Positions 29,200 through 38,224 of a DNA stretch of 64,000 nt are shown piece by piece. A program made the translations under genes and the position numbers. Numbering within the stretch: the first letter of the stretch is position 1; each line of letters starts with the position of its first letter. The notes beneath the pieces were generated by a model. It was not told the DNA's origin. It saw only the letters and a list, made by a program, of their open reading frames with translations, and ran no database searches. The stretch is from assembly GCF_030994125.1 (NCBI RefSeq), contig NZ_CP099917.1, positions 1,860,001-1,924,000 of the forward strand, read 5' to 3'. Source of the stretch: Pseudoalteromonas xiamenensis (GTDB taxonomy: Bacteria; Pseudomonadota; Gammaproteobacteria; Enterobacterales; Alteromonadaceae).

Positions 29200-30684
29200 A
29201 TGTCAGACTACCCTGCTATTGCTGCTGTCGATTTGGGTTCAAATAGTTTTCATCTGGTTGTTGCACGCGAAGTGGATGGCCAGATGCAACTGTTGCACCG
29301 TGAAAAACAACGTGTCTTTCTCGCGATGGGTTTAGATGAGGACGATAATTTGTCTTTAGAAGCCATTGAACGTGGTATCGCTGTATTGCAACAGTTCGCC
29401 GCCACGTTGCAAGGTTTTCCAGCCGAAAACGTCAAAGTTGTCGCTACCTACACACTGAGAAAAACTAAAAATATTCAACAATTTCTGAGTCTTGCGGCAA
29501 AAGTTTTTCCCTACCGAATCGAAGTGATTTCAGGCCAAGAAGAAGCTCGTTTGATTTATCAAGGAGTTGCTAGGCACTTACATGATGCTCACCATCGTCT
29601 GGTTGTCGATATTGGTGGTGGAAGTACCGAGCTTATTATCGGTAAACATCAACAGCACAGCTTACTTGCGAGTCGCAATTGTGGCTGTGTTACCCTCACT
29701 CAACGCTACTTTGCTGATGATAAATTAACAGAAAAACGCCTCAGTAAAGCCATTATTGCAGCGGAACAAGAGTTAGAAAATATTTCCGGTAAATATTGCC
29801 AACACGGTTGGCAAATTTGTTATGGCACTTCCGGAACAATTAAAGCAATCAGTGCAATTTGCCAAGATCGCTGGCAAGACCCGCTCATCACGTTAGAGCG
29901 CTTGAACAGCATAAAAGCGGACTTAGCGACAGCGAATTCACTCAGTGAGCTGCAAGTGAAAGGCATAACACCAGACCGTGTAACCAGTTTGCCGGGAGGG
30001 CTGGCCGTGCTCATTGCCGTGTTTAATCAGTTACAACTGAAAGAAATGCATTACTGTGATTTCGCGCTTCGCGAAGGGTTACTGCACGACATGCAGCAGT
30101 CGTACTATGACGTCGACATTCGGGCAAATACCATCAACACCCTGAGTGAACGTTATGCGGTGGACACCACTCATGCCTCAAACATTTGCGACTCGATTCA
30201 ACAACTCGCTGCGCAAGTCAGTGAGCTTTGGCAACTGGGAAAAATGGACATCAAGTTGCTGAAATGGGCTGCACAACTTCATGAAGTAGGCCTGTCGATA
30301 AACTCTTCGGCTTTACATAAGCACAGCGCCTATATTGTGAGTAACACACAGTTACCTGGGTTTACACAAGAACAACAACAGTTGCTGAGCAGCTTGATCC
30401 GTTTTTACCGTAAGAAGCTGAAAATTAATGAGATGCCGTTTTTTTTAACACTCAGCAATCACCATTTTTTTAGATTACTTCTCGTGTTTCGACTCGCTGT
30501 ACTGCTCAACCAAAAGCGACAGCCAGAACTACGACCAGCGGTTCAATTGCACCCGACAGAACAAAGTCTCACCATACAATTTGAAGACCCTGAATGGCTT
30601 GAACAGCATACACTCTTTGCTGCAGATTTAGACCGAGAGGCCAATTACTGGCGCTCAATCAATTTCCATTTGCAGTTCAATTAG
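29200..30684 (+). CDS. ppx: Exopolyphosphatase, Ppx/GppA family
   Basis: An ASKHA-fold phosphatase (494 aa) that degrades polyphosphate or pppGpp. The phosphate loops are AAVDLGSNSFHLVVAR near the start and VVDIGGGSTELIIGK near residue 135. A C-terminal HD-like helical part (about 310-480) is as in Ppx/GppA. It starts 3 bp after ppk, the standard ppk-ppx operon, so it is most likely Ppx rather than GppA and shares the Pho-box promoter. Confidence 0.93.
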   Translation: MSDYPAIAAVDLGSNSFHLVVAREVDGQMQLLHREKQRVFLAMGLDEDDNLSLEAIERGIAVLQQFAATLQGFPAENVKVVATYTLRKTKNIQQFLSLAAKVFPYRIEVISGQEEARLIYQGVARHLHDAHHRLVVDIGGGSTELIIGKHQQHSLLASRNCGCVTLTQRYFADDKLTEKRLSKAIIAAEQELENISGKYCQHGWQICYGTSGTIKAISAICQDRWQDPLITLERLNSIKADLATANSLSELQVKGITPDRVTSLPGGLAVLIAVFNQLQLKEMHYCDFALREGLLHDMQQSYYDVDIRANTINTLSERYAVDTTHASNICDSIQQLAAQVSELWQLGKMDIKLLKWAAQLHEVGLSINSSALHKHSAYIVSNTQLPGFTQEQQQLLSSLIRFYRKKLKINEMPFFLTLSNHHFFRLLLVFRLAVLLNQKRQPELRPAVQLHPTEQSLTIQFEDPEWLEQHTLFAADLDREANYWRSINFHLQFN

Positions 30685-30737
30685 AGGACAAGCACATTCC
30701 GCTTGCTTGGTTGGACGTGAAGCAAAGTGACATTGCG

Positions 30738-32006
30738 TTAAGCGATGTCACTCACCACACTGAAAATGTCATCACTGTACTGACGGGATTCTAATGCCAT
30801 TTCATACAAGCTTGTAACTGGCGTGGCTGGACGAATAGCAAGTAGAATATTTTCCGCTTCTTGCCAATCGTTGCGTTCAACAGCTAAAGCAAGTTGTAAA
30901 CTGCCCCCGAGCATACCTTGATAGGACAGCAGCGCACTAGAGAGCGAAGAATCCAAAGAGAACTCAGCAACAATTGCAGCGAGTTCTATTTCTAGAATGG
31001 CGTCAAGGATGGACATCAAACCAATCAAATAGCCCTGCTCGGCCATTTCTGGGCCTCCAGGGAATAGAAATACCTCAAGAAATCGAGCGCGAGCGAGCCC
31101 CATTTTGGTTAGTTCTGTCGGCTTGTCGACACCAAGTTCACTTAACGCAAGTACGCGAACAAATTGTCGAATAGCGTCTTCACCAAGATAAACAACGGCC
31201 TGTGAAATGGATTTCATTTCTAACCGTCCTTCACCTGAGCGGGCGTTCGCCAACTTTAGAATACGCGCAGTCAAACTGATGTCCTTTGCCACCATAGTTT
31301 GAACTTCTTTGAAGTTGATATTTGCTTTTGCAGTGCAACGTAGTAATTCGAATACCACCATTTTTGATGGCTCAATGTTGCCATGATTCATCATTTCTGG
31401 GTGGGCAAAGTAATAGCCTTGGAACAAATCACAACCAGCTTGCTTCAAGTACTCGTAGGTGTTCATGTCTTCAATACGTTCAACCACTATTTTCACGTTG
31501 GCGAATTGGCGTTTTAATTTTTTTAATGCCATCGTGGTCTTAATTAATGGTTCTTGCACTTCTAACTTGATGTAATCCATCAACCCGAGTAACGGCTCCC
31601 ACTTTTCGTCGCCGTCGTAATCATCGAGCGCAAATTTGTACCCTTGCTTCTTGAGCTTAGTCACCGTTTCAACTAACGAGGGAATATTTTGTGAGCGCTC
31701 AACGATTTCGATCACTAAATTGTTTGGTTTTAACAACCTTGGTAGTTCTTGTAGTAAAGACTCGTCCGATAAATTAATAAATGCGCGTTGGCCAGCCGCT
31801 AAGCGGTCAATACCAATAAACATTAGTGAATTGAAGAACAAACGCCCAGTTGCTTGCGCATCGCTCACTCCCACCGGAAACGCATTATTGTGTGAATCTC
31901 GATATAATAATTCGTAGGCGAATATGTTCTGTTCCGCGTCAAGGATTGCCTGTCGAGCAATAAACTGCACGGTCGAATTCTTTACTTTCGCTTCAATACC
32001 GCTCAT
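30738..32006 (-). CDS. EAL-HDOD domain signalling protein
   Basis: A 422-aa cytoplasmic protein. The N-terminal EAL-type domain (about 12-205) is degenerate: ELLYRD replaces EAL, ALDDYDG replaces DDFGTG, and ERIED replaces the usual AEGVE. FINLSD, EIVE and QGYYFAHP remain. Catalysis is therefore unlikely and c-di-GMP binding uncertain. The HDOD domain (about 210-400) shows MVAKDISLTARILKLAN and SISQAVVYLG. The family resembles YuxH-type proteins. ATG 32006 (preceded by GGGAT) was preferred to ATG 32012. It is convergent with ppx and divergent from the second orphan binding protein. Confidence 0.85.
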   Translation of the reverse strand: MSGIEAKVKNSTVQFIARQAILDAEQNIFAYELLYRDSHNNAFPVGVSDAQATGRLFFNSLMFIGIDRLAAGQRAFINLSDESLLQELPRLLKPNNLVIEIVERSQNIPSLVETVTKLKKQGYKFALDDYDGDEKWEPLLGLMDYIKLEVQEPLIKTTMALKKLKRQFANVKIVVERIEDMNTYEYLKQAGCDLFQGYYFAHPEMMNHGNIEPSKMVVFELLRCTAKANINFKEVQTMVAKDISLTARILKLANARSGEGRLEMKSISQAVVYLGEDAIRQFVRVLALSELGVDKPTELTKMGLARARFLEVFLFPGGPEMAEQGYLIGLMSILDAILEIELAAIVAEFSLDSSLSSALLSYQGMLGGSLQLALAVERNDWQEAENILLAIRPATPVTSLYEMALESRQYSDDIFSVVSDIA

Positions 32007-32177
32007 TAACATCCCATTCCTACATCAAGCTAATTAATGTGATTTACACTTACTATCTATACTTTGAGCATACGGTAACAATTCGGCCACGGCAAACCAA
32101 AGCGATAACAAAATTGAAAAAATTTAGAGACAAAGCAACAGTTTTGCATTGTGAAAAAAATACGCTATGATGAGCAA

Positions 32178-32930
32178 ATGAGGTTTATCTTAATAATCTA
32201 TTTCCTTCTGCCGTTCGCCTCAGTGGCGAGTGAAGATACTCCTAACCCAGTTGCTACGACCTTAAAATATTGTCTAAGCGGCTCAGGTAACTATTATCCG
32301 TATTACACCCACGATGCAGACAAACCCGGCATTCTCCCAGAAATTGTTAAAGCTATTTTGACCACGGCCAATATTCAAGGCGAGAATCTAGAGTTGCCCG
32401 CTAAACGAACCATTCAATACTTGAACACTGAGCAAATCGATTTCGATATTCTAAGCCCAAGCTGGCTTACCGAAGAAGAAAAGCGTAACCCAAAGTTTGT
32501 TTTTTCCGTGCCCATCATGGACATCAAAGAATTTGTGGTCACTCAACAGAAAACACCAAAAGGCCCATTGCTAAGAGGTCAACAGGTCGGCACAGTGAGA
32601 GGGTATTACTACCACGACGACATGTTATTTGAGCGCCTTGATTTTAGTTCAGAAAGGGAATTACTGCAGGCACTAAAGATGGGACGAGTGGACCGAATAA
32701 TCATCGGTGATTTACCCGCTCGATACTGGGGTGAAAAACTCGGAATTGATTTCGAATTCAAGGCAGAGCATTCCAGCGGTTCTTTGCATTTGCGTTTGCT
32801 CGCCAAACATCACCTACTTTTACCGAAGTTAAATGCTGCTATACGAGTGTTGCGTGACAGTGGTCGGGTTACAGAAATAGAGCAAAGCTATGTGACGAAT
32901 TTACATACTTTGCCCCACGATCCTAACTGA
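32178..32930 (+). CDS. Second orphan periplasmic substrate-binding protein, SBP_bac_3-like
   Basis: A 250-aa protein with signal peptide MRFILIIYFLLPFASVAS. It has the family 3 binding fold: YYPYYTHDADKPGILPEIVKAIL, a DFDILSPSW segment, the GQQVGTVRGYYY hinge region and a RVTEIEQSY end. The start is uncertain: GTG 32151 gives nine extra charged residues before the signal peptide, so ATG 32178 fits better. No transport genes are nearby. It diverges from the EAL-HDOD gene and ends 32 bp before convergent rlmJ. The ligand is unknown. Confidence 0.75.
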   Translation: MRFILIIYFLLPFASVASEDTPNPVATTLKYCLSGSGNYYPYYTHDADKPGILPEIVKAILTTANIQGENLELPAKRTIQYLNTEQIDFDILSPSWLTEEEKRNPKFVFSVPIMDIKEFVVTQQKTPKGPLLRGQQVGTVRGYYYHDDMLFERLDFSSERELLQALKMGRVDRIIIGDLPARYWGEKLGIDFEFKAEHSSGSLHLRLLAKHHLLLPKLNAAIRVLRDSGRVTEIEQSYVTNLHTLPHDPN

Positions 32931-32962
32931 TTTGCCAGTGAAATGTGGCGCTAGGCGTTCCT

Positions 32963-33799
32963 TTATTCAGGCACAAGCTCTTCGCAGCGATAGAAGCCAC
33001 CTGCATCACTTAGCAATGCAGTCAATTCTGGTAACACTTCTGACATCGTTTTGGTCAATGTCCAAGGCGGATTTATCACTATCATCCCTGATGCGGTCAT
33101 ACCGCGCTCCAACGTATCCGCGCTCGTCGCCAATTCATACAACTGAATGTTTCTGACACCAGATGCTTTCAATTGGGTTTCCATACCGTCAATTCGTTCA
33201 CGTTCAACCACCGGATACCAAATCATGTACGTAGCTGAACCAAACTTCTTATACGCCTTCACAATGGATTCCACTGCCGTATCGTAATCTTTTTTTATTT
33301 CATAGGGCGGATCCATCAATACAACCGCTCGACGACTTGAAGGTGGCAGCAAACCAAGTAACCCCTTAAATCCGTCTTCTGCCCTTACGCGCAATGACTT
33401 CTTGTGCTCTGTGTTCGCTTCGAGTCGCTTTAAATCTTGTGGATGAAGTTCAAAAAACCACCCTTTATCTTGGCGACGAAGATACGACTCTGCCACTTTT
33501 GGTGAGCCTGGATAAAAAGCCAATTTCTCTTTGTTGAACTGTTTTACTAGTTCGACATAATCAAGAAGTGCTGGATGCGAAAGTGGAGCATGCCAAAGCT
33601 TCCCAATCCCCTGTTCAAATTCCAGCGTCTTCTGCGCATCACTACTCGCGAGTTCGAAGAAACCAGCTCCCGAATGCGTATCAATGTAATCATACGGCTT
33701 GTCCTTACGATTCATGTAATCGAGAACTTGCGCCAGTACTAAGTGTTTTATTACATCCGCAGGATTCCCCGCGTGAAAAGAATGTCGGTAGCTGAGCAT
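32963..33799 (-). CDS. rlmJ: 23S rRNA (adenine(2030)-N6)-methyltransferase RlmJ
   Basis: AdoMet methyltransferase (278 aa) acting on A2030 of 23S rRNA. Typical motifs are MLSYRHSFHAGNPADVIKH at the start, YIDTHSGAGFFEL (AdoMet site) and VVLMDPPYEIK (DPPY catalytic motif). Length matches the family. It stands alone, convergent with the binding-protein gene. Confidence 0.95.
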   Translation of the reverse strand: MLSYRHSFHAGNPADVIKHLVLAQVLDYMNRKDKPYDYIDTHSGAGFFELASSDAQKTLEFEQGIGKLWHAPLSHPALLDYVELVKQFNKEKLAFYPGSPKVAESYLRRQDKGWFFELHPQDLKRLEANTEHKKSLRVRAEDGFKGLLGLLPPSSRRAVVLMDPPYEIKKDYDTAVESIVKAYKKFGSATYMIWYPVVERERIDGMETQLKASGVRNIQLYELATSADTLERGMTASGMIVINPPWTLTKTMSEVLPELTALLSDAGGFYRCEELVPE

Positions 33800-33989
33800 A
33801 GTGTCCTCAAAACGCTGAAGCGAACAAAAACATCGATGATTTATTAGTCAGTCGATGAATTAAAAATGAACGGAAACATTTGTTATCGGCATTATCGCCG
33901 AAATCTTCACAAAAATCAGCACAAAGTAGCGTAAATACTGGTATTGCCTTGGCGTTTGATTTACATTGGCGGCACCAATCACCGTAACT

Positions 33990-34223
33990 ATGAGCGCTAT
34001 TTACATGAACGAAATTCTTCCTCAACTCGAACAGCTGATTGAAAAATTATTAGAGAAAAACCAACAACTCAATAGTGAAGTCTCCTCATTGAAGGAACAA
34101 GTTGGAAAACTGATTGACGAGAATGAAACCCTGCAACTAGAGATCCTAGAAAGCGAAGAAAAACAGAAAGAAACCAGCACTGCATTGGCTGGATTACTGT
34201 CGAAGCTTCAAAGCGTCGATTAA
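33990..34223 (+). CDS. Small coiled-coil protein, ZapB-like (TIGR02449 type)
   Basis: A 77-aa protein that is almost entirely one coiled coil (ILPQLEQLIEKLLEKNQQL, then SLKEQVGKLIDENETLQLEI). It resembles the small protein encoded just upstream of zapA in many gammaproteobacteria (TIGR02449), which is ZapB-like. The ATG at 33990 is the first in frame. MNEIL at 34005 is an alternative. It is separated from zapA by 33 bp and is likely co-transcribed. A role at the division ring is inferred from this pairing. Confidence 0.8.
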   Translation: MSAIYMNEILPQLEQLIEKLLEKNQQLNSEVSSLKEQVGKLIDENETLQLEILESEEKQKETSTALAGLLSKLQSVD

Positions 34224-34256
34224 TTCGCTTAACGAAATAAAGATTTCCACATCATT

Positions 34257-34535
34257 ATGGCCAACAAAACGATTCAAGTGACCGCTGACGTACTTGGTAA
34301 ACCACAGCAGTTTACCTGTACGCTAGGTCAAGAGCAGGAACTTTATGATGCGGTTTCGCTGTTGAATCGACGAGTCGAGGAAATGAAGAATCGCTCGACA
34401 GTACGAAATGAGCACAATGCCTTATTAATGGCGGCGCTACACCTTTGCCATGAAGTGAATGCACTTAATAAAGACGCCAACAACACGTCTTCTGCGCTCA
34501 AAACGCTGTGTGAAAAGTTGAGCTCGACGAAATAA
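34257..34535 (+). CDS. zapA: Cell division protein ZapA
   Basis: A 92-aa FtsZ-ring-associated protein that cross-links FtsZ filaments. It has the N-terminal ZapA beta/alpha part (VTADVLGKPQQFTC, EQELYDAVSLLNRRVEEMK) and a C-terminal helix with ALLMAALHLCHEVNAL. Size is typical. In many relatives 6S RNA lies just after zapA, but only 90 bp follow here and no 6S-like fold was recognised. Confidence 0.9.
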   Translation: MANKTIQVTADVLGKPQQFTCTLGQEQELYDAVSLLNRRVEEMKNRSTVRNEHNALLMAALHLCHEVNALNKDANNTSSALKTLCEKLSSTK

Positions 34536-34625
34536 TCAGGCACACTAGCTTGGTTATTTGTTGCACAATCCTACGCAGTGGAATGGATCTCCTGCTACAA
34601 TAATGGATGATATGAGGAAGTGCAG

Positions 34626-36098
34626 ATGTCTCACCTTAAGCTATTGATTTTTATATTTTCCATCTCAATTTTGGGGGCTTGTAAATCGCTCCCAACTGCC
34701 GAGAAACCAACGCCTTTTAGCGTACAAAACGCCTCGGCCCAGCAGGTTGTCGCGTCGCTCGACGTCCCAACACGTAAAGTCGAGGCGCCGAAATCCGAAG
34801 TGAAATCGCCCCAAAAGCCGACTGCACCAGTGACTTACCATAACCTTTGGGACGAAATCGGCGCGAACCTAAAATTCAATACCCAATCTCATCCGCGTTT
34901 ACAAAAACGTATCGACTGGTATTTGCAGCAACCGACCTATCTCACCAGTGCAAATAGACGAGCTGAACCGTATCTCTATCACATCGTTAAACGCGTTAAA
35001 CAACTGCATTTACCGATGGAACTGGCATTGCTGCCATTTGTTGAAAGTGATTTTCGCCTAAAAGCACGTTCATCTGAGCAAGCGCTCGGCGTGTGGCAAT
35101 TAATGCCTTCTACCGCTCATCACTTTGGTATAAAACGAGATGAATGGTATGAGGGAAGACTCGATGTGTTGGCCTCAACGGACGCGGCATTGGCTTATTT
35201 AAAATACCTCCATACACGGTTTAACGGTGACTGGTTGCATGCCATTGCTGCCTACAACAGTGGTGAAGGGCGTGTAAAACAAGCCATTGTAAAAAATCGC
35301 AAACAAGGAAAAAGTACACATTTTTGGCACCTGAAATTACCAAAAGAAACCTCTGAGTACGTACCTAAATTACTCGCCCTGTCTTACTTGCTGAAAACTC
35401 AACATGGGAAGTTTAAGCAACCGTTTATTGCCAACAGGCCGATCACGACCGTTTTGGATATTGGACAGCCTTTTGACTTTGCAGTACTGGCTAAACTTTC
35501 GGGAGTAGACAAAGACAAGCTTCATCGTTTGAATACCGGTTTTTTACAACACCGTAGTTCACCAAAAGGGCCACAAAATGTGTTGTTTCCATTTGCTGAA
35601 TCGGCGCTCGTAAGTAAACCTTTTTTTAAAGAACATTTTACCCTGAACTATCGTGTAATTTCTGGGGATACCCTGTACAAGATAGCAAAGAACCACCGTA
35701 TGAGCCTAGACTCGCTACGTACGTTAAACAACAAGCAAGACAATCTACTCAAAGTGGGTGATACACTCAAAGTCAGCCGCCCTACGAAAAAGGCTAATTT
35801 ATTGGTCGACTATGAAATCAGCCCCTTCTTAGCCAAACTCAATAAACCGAAAATAACGCTCGCCGATCACCAACATATCGTCGCGTCAGGTGAGTCGCTT
35901 TGGTCTATCAGTCAGCAATACCATGTCAGTATGCGTGATTTAAGTGACTGGAATAAACTAGGCAGAAAGTCCTTGCTCAAACTGGGGCAAATACTCACCG
36001 TTAAACTTCCCCGTCCGCTTTCCCCAGAACCAATGTCATCCAACGATCCGCTTGCCGATCTCCAACTAAAATTGAAACAAAATAGCCAACCGCGTTAA
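34626..36098 (+). CDS. mltD: Membrane-bound lytic murein transglycosylase D-like lipoprotein with two LysM domains
   Basis: A 490-aa lipoprotein: the signal ends SISILGAC, with the lipid cysteine near residue 19. The SLT catalytic domain (about 110-240) contains ALLPFVESDFR (catalytic Glu), SEQALGVWQLMPSTAHHFG and AIAAYNSGEGRV. Two LysM peptidoglycan-binding modules follow (about 340-385, YRVISGDTLYKIAKNHRMS, and about 415-465, HIVASGESLWSISQQYHVS). E. coli MltD has a similar SLT plus LysM layout. ATG 34626 has AGGAAG 5 bases upstream and is preferred to GTG 34620. Confidence 0.92.
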   Translation: MSHLKLLIFIFSISILGACKSLPTAEKPTPFSVQNASAQQVVASLDVPTRKVEAPKSEVKSPQKPTAPVTYHNLWDEIGANLKFNTQSHPRLQKRIDWYLQQPTYLTSANRRAEPYLYHIVKRVKQLHLPMELALLPFVESDFRLKARSSEQALGVWQLMPSTAHHFGIKRDEWYEGRLDVLASTDAALAYLKYLHTRFNGDWLHAIAAYNSGEGRVKQAIVKNRKQGKSTHFWHLKLPKETSEYVPKLLALSYLLKTQHGKFKQPFIANRPITTVLDIGQPFDFAVLAKLSGVDKDKLHRLNTGFLQHRSSPKGPQNVLFPFAESALVSKPFFKEHFTLNYRVISGDTLYKIAKNHRMSLDSLRTLNNKQDNLLKVGDTLKVSRPTKKANLLVDYEISPFLAKLNKPKITLADHQHIVASGESLWSISQQYHVSMRDLSDWNKLGRKSLLKLGQILTVKLPRPLSPEPMSSNDPLADLQLKLKQNSQPR

Positions 36099-36140
36099 GC
36101 TCACGTAGAATAACCGTTTTCACTTTTTCGAGAATTTATC

Positions 36141-36629
36141 ATGCAAGTTGCAAAAGATACCGTAGTTGAATTTCACTACACGCTAAGCGAAGCAGACAAC
36201 CAAATTGAAAGCAGCCACACAAGCGGTGAGCCGCTCGTTTACTTGCACGGCAATGAAGGCATGCTGCCTGGTCTTGAAGCTGCGATGGAAGGTAAAGCGG
36301 CTGGTGATAAATTCAGTGTAACGCTAGAACCTGCAGAAGCGTATGGTGAGCGTCGCGACGAATTTGTACAACGTATTCCACTTAAACACCTACAAGGTGC
36401 AAAGGTATGGAAACCGGGTATGACTGCAATCATTCACACTGATCAAGGTCGTCACCAAGTCACTATCGTTAAAGTAGGTCGTTTCAATGCAGATTGTGAC
36501 TTGAACCATCCTTTAGCTGGCAAAACCTTAACGTTTGCTGTTGAGTTAGTTTCAGTGCGTGAAGCAACGGCGGAAGAATTAGCTCACGGTCACGTACATG
36601 CTGCTGGCGGTTGTGGCCACTCGCACTAA
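36141..36629 (+). CDS. slyD: FKBP-type peptidyl-prolyl isomerase SlyD-like
   Basis: A 162-aa cytoplasmic proline isomerase and chaperone. It has the FKBP start (VVEFHYTLSEADNQ), the LVYLHGNEGMLPGLEAAMEG block, AEAYGERRDEFVQ, and the insert-in-flap domain (about 70-125) typical of SlyD. The metal-binding tail is short (HGHVHAAGGCGHSH) compared with E. coli SlyD. The next gene, an SDR oxidoreductase, starts 9 bp later. Confidence 0.88.
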   Translation: MQVAKDTVVEFHYTLSEADNQIESSHTSGEPLVYLHGNEGMLPGLEAAMEGKAAGDKFSVTLEPAEAYGERRDEFVQRIPLKHLQGAKVWKPGMTAIIHTDQGRHQVTIVKVGRFNADCDLNHPLAGKTLTFAVELVSVREATAEELAHGHVHAAGGCGHSH

Positions 36630-36638
36630 GGATTCGTT

Positions 36639-37370
36639 ATGTCTCAACGCGTTGCAATCGTTACGGGCGGCAGTTTGGGTATCGGCCATGCTGTCGTCAA
36701 AAAATTACAAGATCTGAATTATCGGGTGTTTAATCTCGATATTCACCCAAGTGAATTAGGTGAATATCGCCATTGTGATGTATCAGATGTCACTGCCGTT
36801 AAACAAACGATTCAGACGATTGTTGCCGAAACCCAACGCGTTGATGCACTGGTTTCAAATGCGGGAAAGCACCTGAGTGCTAATATTGAGCAAACGGATG
36901 AAGATACCCTCGATGCGATGTTCGCTTTGAACGTCAAAGGGGCGTATGCCGCTATTCAAGCCGTACTCCCGACAATGAAGGCCGTAAACACAGGCTCGAT
37001 TGTACTTGTCGCATCCGATCAGGCATTCGTAGGTAAACGAAATTCTTTTGCTTACAACCTTACAAAAGCAGCTCTCGCGTCTATCGCTAAAACAACCGCG
37101 TTGGATTATGCACCGTTCAACATTCGTGCTAATGCCGTATGTCCGGGTACAATCGAGACACCGCTTTTTCACAATGCTATCGATAAATACTGCGCGCGCT
37201 CTGGCGCAAATAAGCAAGATATTATTAGTGAAGAGGCCGCTCTACAGCCTCTAGGCCGTCTAGGTCAACCCGGGGAAGTTGCTGCGCTTACTGCATTTTT
37301 GCTGAGTGACGACGCATCCTTTATTACGGGCAGCCTACAAGCCATCGATGGCGGATATACAGCACAATAA
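36639..37370 (+). CDS. Short-chain dehydrogenase/reductase (SDR)
   Basis: A classical SDR oxidoreductase (243 aa) with the nucleotide loop VTGGSLGIGHAVV, SNAG motif (ALVSNAGKH), the catalytic triad region S...YNLTKAAL and CPGTIETPL, and the C-terminal FITGSLQAIDGGYTAQ. The substrate is unknown. Its stop overlaps the start of an amidohydrolase gene (TAATG), so the two are translationally coupled. Together they resemble sugar-acid or lactone pathway pairs, such as a sugar dehydrogenase with a lactonase, but this is an inference. Confidence 0.88.
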   Translation: MSQRVAIVTGGSLGIGHAVVKKLQDLNYRVFNLDIHPSELGEYRHCDVSDVTAVKQTIQTIVAETQRVDALVSNAGKHLSANIEQTDEDTLDAMFALNVKGAYAAIQAVLPTMKAVNTGSIVLVASDQAFVGKRNSFAYNLTKAALASIAKTTALDYAPFNIRANAVCPGTIETPLFHNAIDKYCARSGANKQDIISEEAALQPLGRLGQPGEVAALTAFLLSDDASFITGSLQAIDGGYTAQ

Positions 37371-38200
37371 TGGACATTATTGACCCTCACTTGCATTTTT
37401 TTGCACTTCAAGAAGGCAACTATTCTTGGCTTGTGGGCTCAACACCGCCGCCTTGGAAAAATCTTGATAAAATCAAGCAAGACCACGGTTTAAAGGACAT
37501 CCAAAACATCACTTCATTTGCCCTCAAAGGCATTGTACATATCGAAGCCGGCTTCGATAATACACATCCTGAGCGTGAACTTCAGTGGCTAGCGAAAACA
37601 CTCGGCCAATTTCCCTATAGAGCAATCGCTTATTGCCCCATTGATGCAGAGCCACACGAGTTTTTGCATCGTCTGGAACAGCTGCCTAAAGAAGCTTTGA
37701 TTGGTATTCGGGATATTACAGAAAACGAAGACTATCAGCGCCTACAATCACCAAATGTACTTGCGAATTTAGCATCGCTGAGTGAACGCTCGCTTATTTG
37801 GGAAGCTCAAGGTCATTTCGGACTGGAATTGGCGCGAAAAACACTGCTCAAACTCGCTCTTGCGTGTCCTGAACTTCGCATTGTCGTCACGCACTTTGGA
37901 CTTTTGGAAGAAAGAGAAAACTTGCTTGACGTTTTACAGGAATTAGCCAGCGCACCCAACATTTGGATAAAGTATTCGGGGCAAGAAATGCTGTCCAACC
38001 CTGTAGAAGCAAAAAAAGCGTTTGAACTCCTTATTGCGGCATTTGGTGAGGATAGAATAATGCTCGCATCCAATTATCCGGTATGCCTACAGCAAATGAC
38101 GTATGAAATGGTGTGGCAGCATTATTTAACGTCGTGGCCATCGCCATCGAGTTTTTACAAAGTAGCTTATTTCAATGCAAAAAGGTGCTATGGCTTGTAG
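37370..38200 (+). CDS. Amidohydrolase family 2 (COG3618-like) metal-dependent hydrolase
   Basis: A TIM-barrel hydrolase (276 aa). The DPHLHFF start is the metal-binding HxH motif, with FALKGIVHIEAGF, LIGIRDITEN and IVVTHFGL as further barrel blocks. At the last strand, LASNYPVCL occupies the place where lactonases such as L-fuconolactonase have SDWPV, so the usual aspartate is asparagine. Such SN(F/Y)PV variants do exist within the family. It overlaps the preceding SDR gene by one base. The substrate is unknown. Confidence 0.85.
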   Translation: MDIIDPHLHFFALQEGNYSWLVGSTPPPWKNLDKIKQDHGLKDIQNITSFALKGIVHIEAGFDNTHPERELQWLAKTLGQFPYRAIAYCPIDAEPHEFLHRLEQLPKEALIGIRDITENEDYQRLQSPNVLANLASLSERSLIWEAQGHFGLELARKTLLKLALACPELRIVVTHFGLLEERENLLDVLQELASAPNIWIKYSGQEMLSNPVEAKKAFELLIAAFGEDRIMLASNYPVCLQQMTYEMVWQHYLTSWPSPSSFYKVAYFNAKRCYGL

Positions 38201-38224
38201 TCGGGCACGCTTGGCAGACTTGAG

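Noticed and set aside
30728..30754. Hairpin AGTGACAT ... ATGTCACT at the end of the EAL-HDOD gene
   Set aside because: It is partly inside the coding end, has no T-run and could arise from codon choice.
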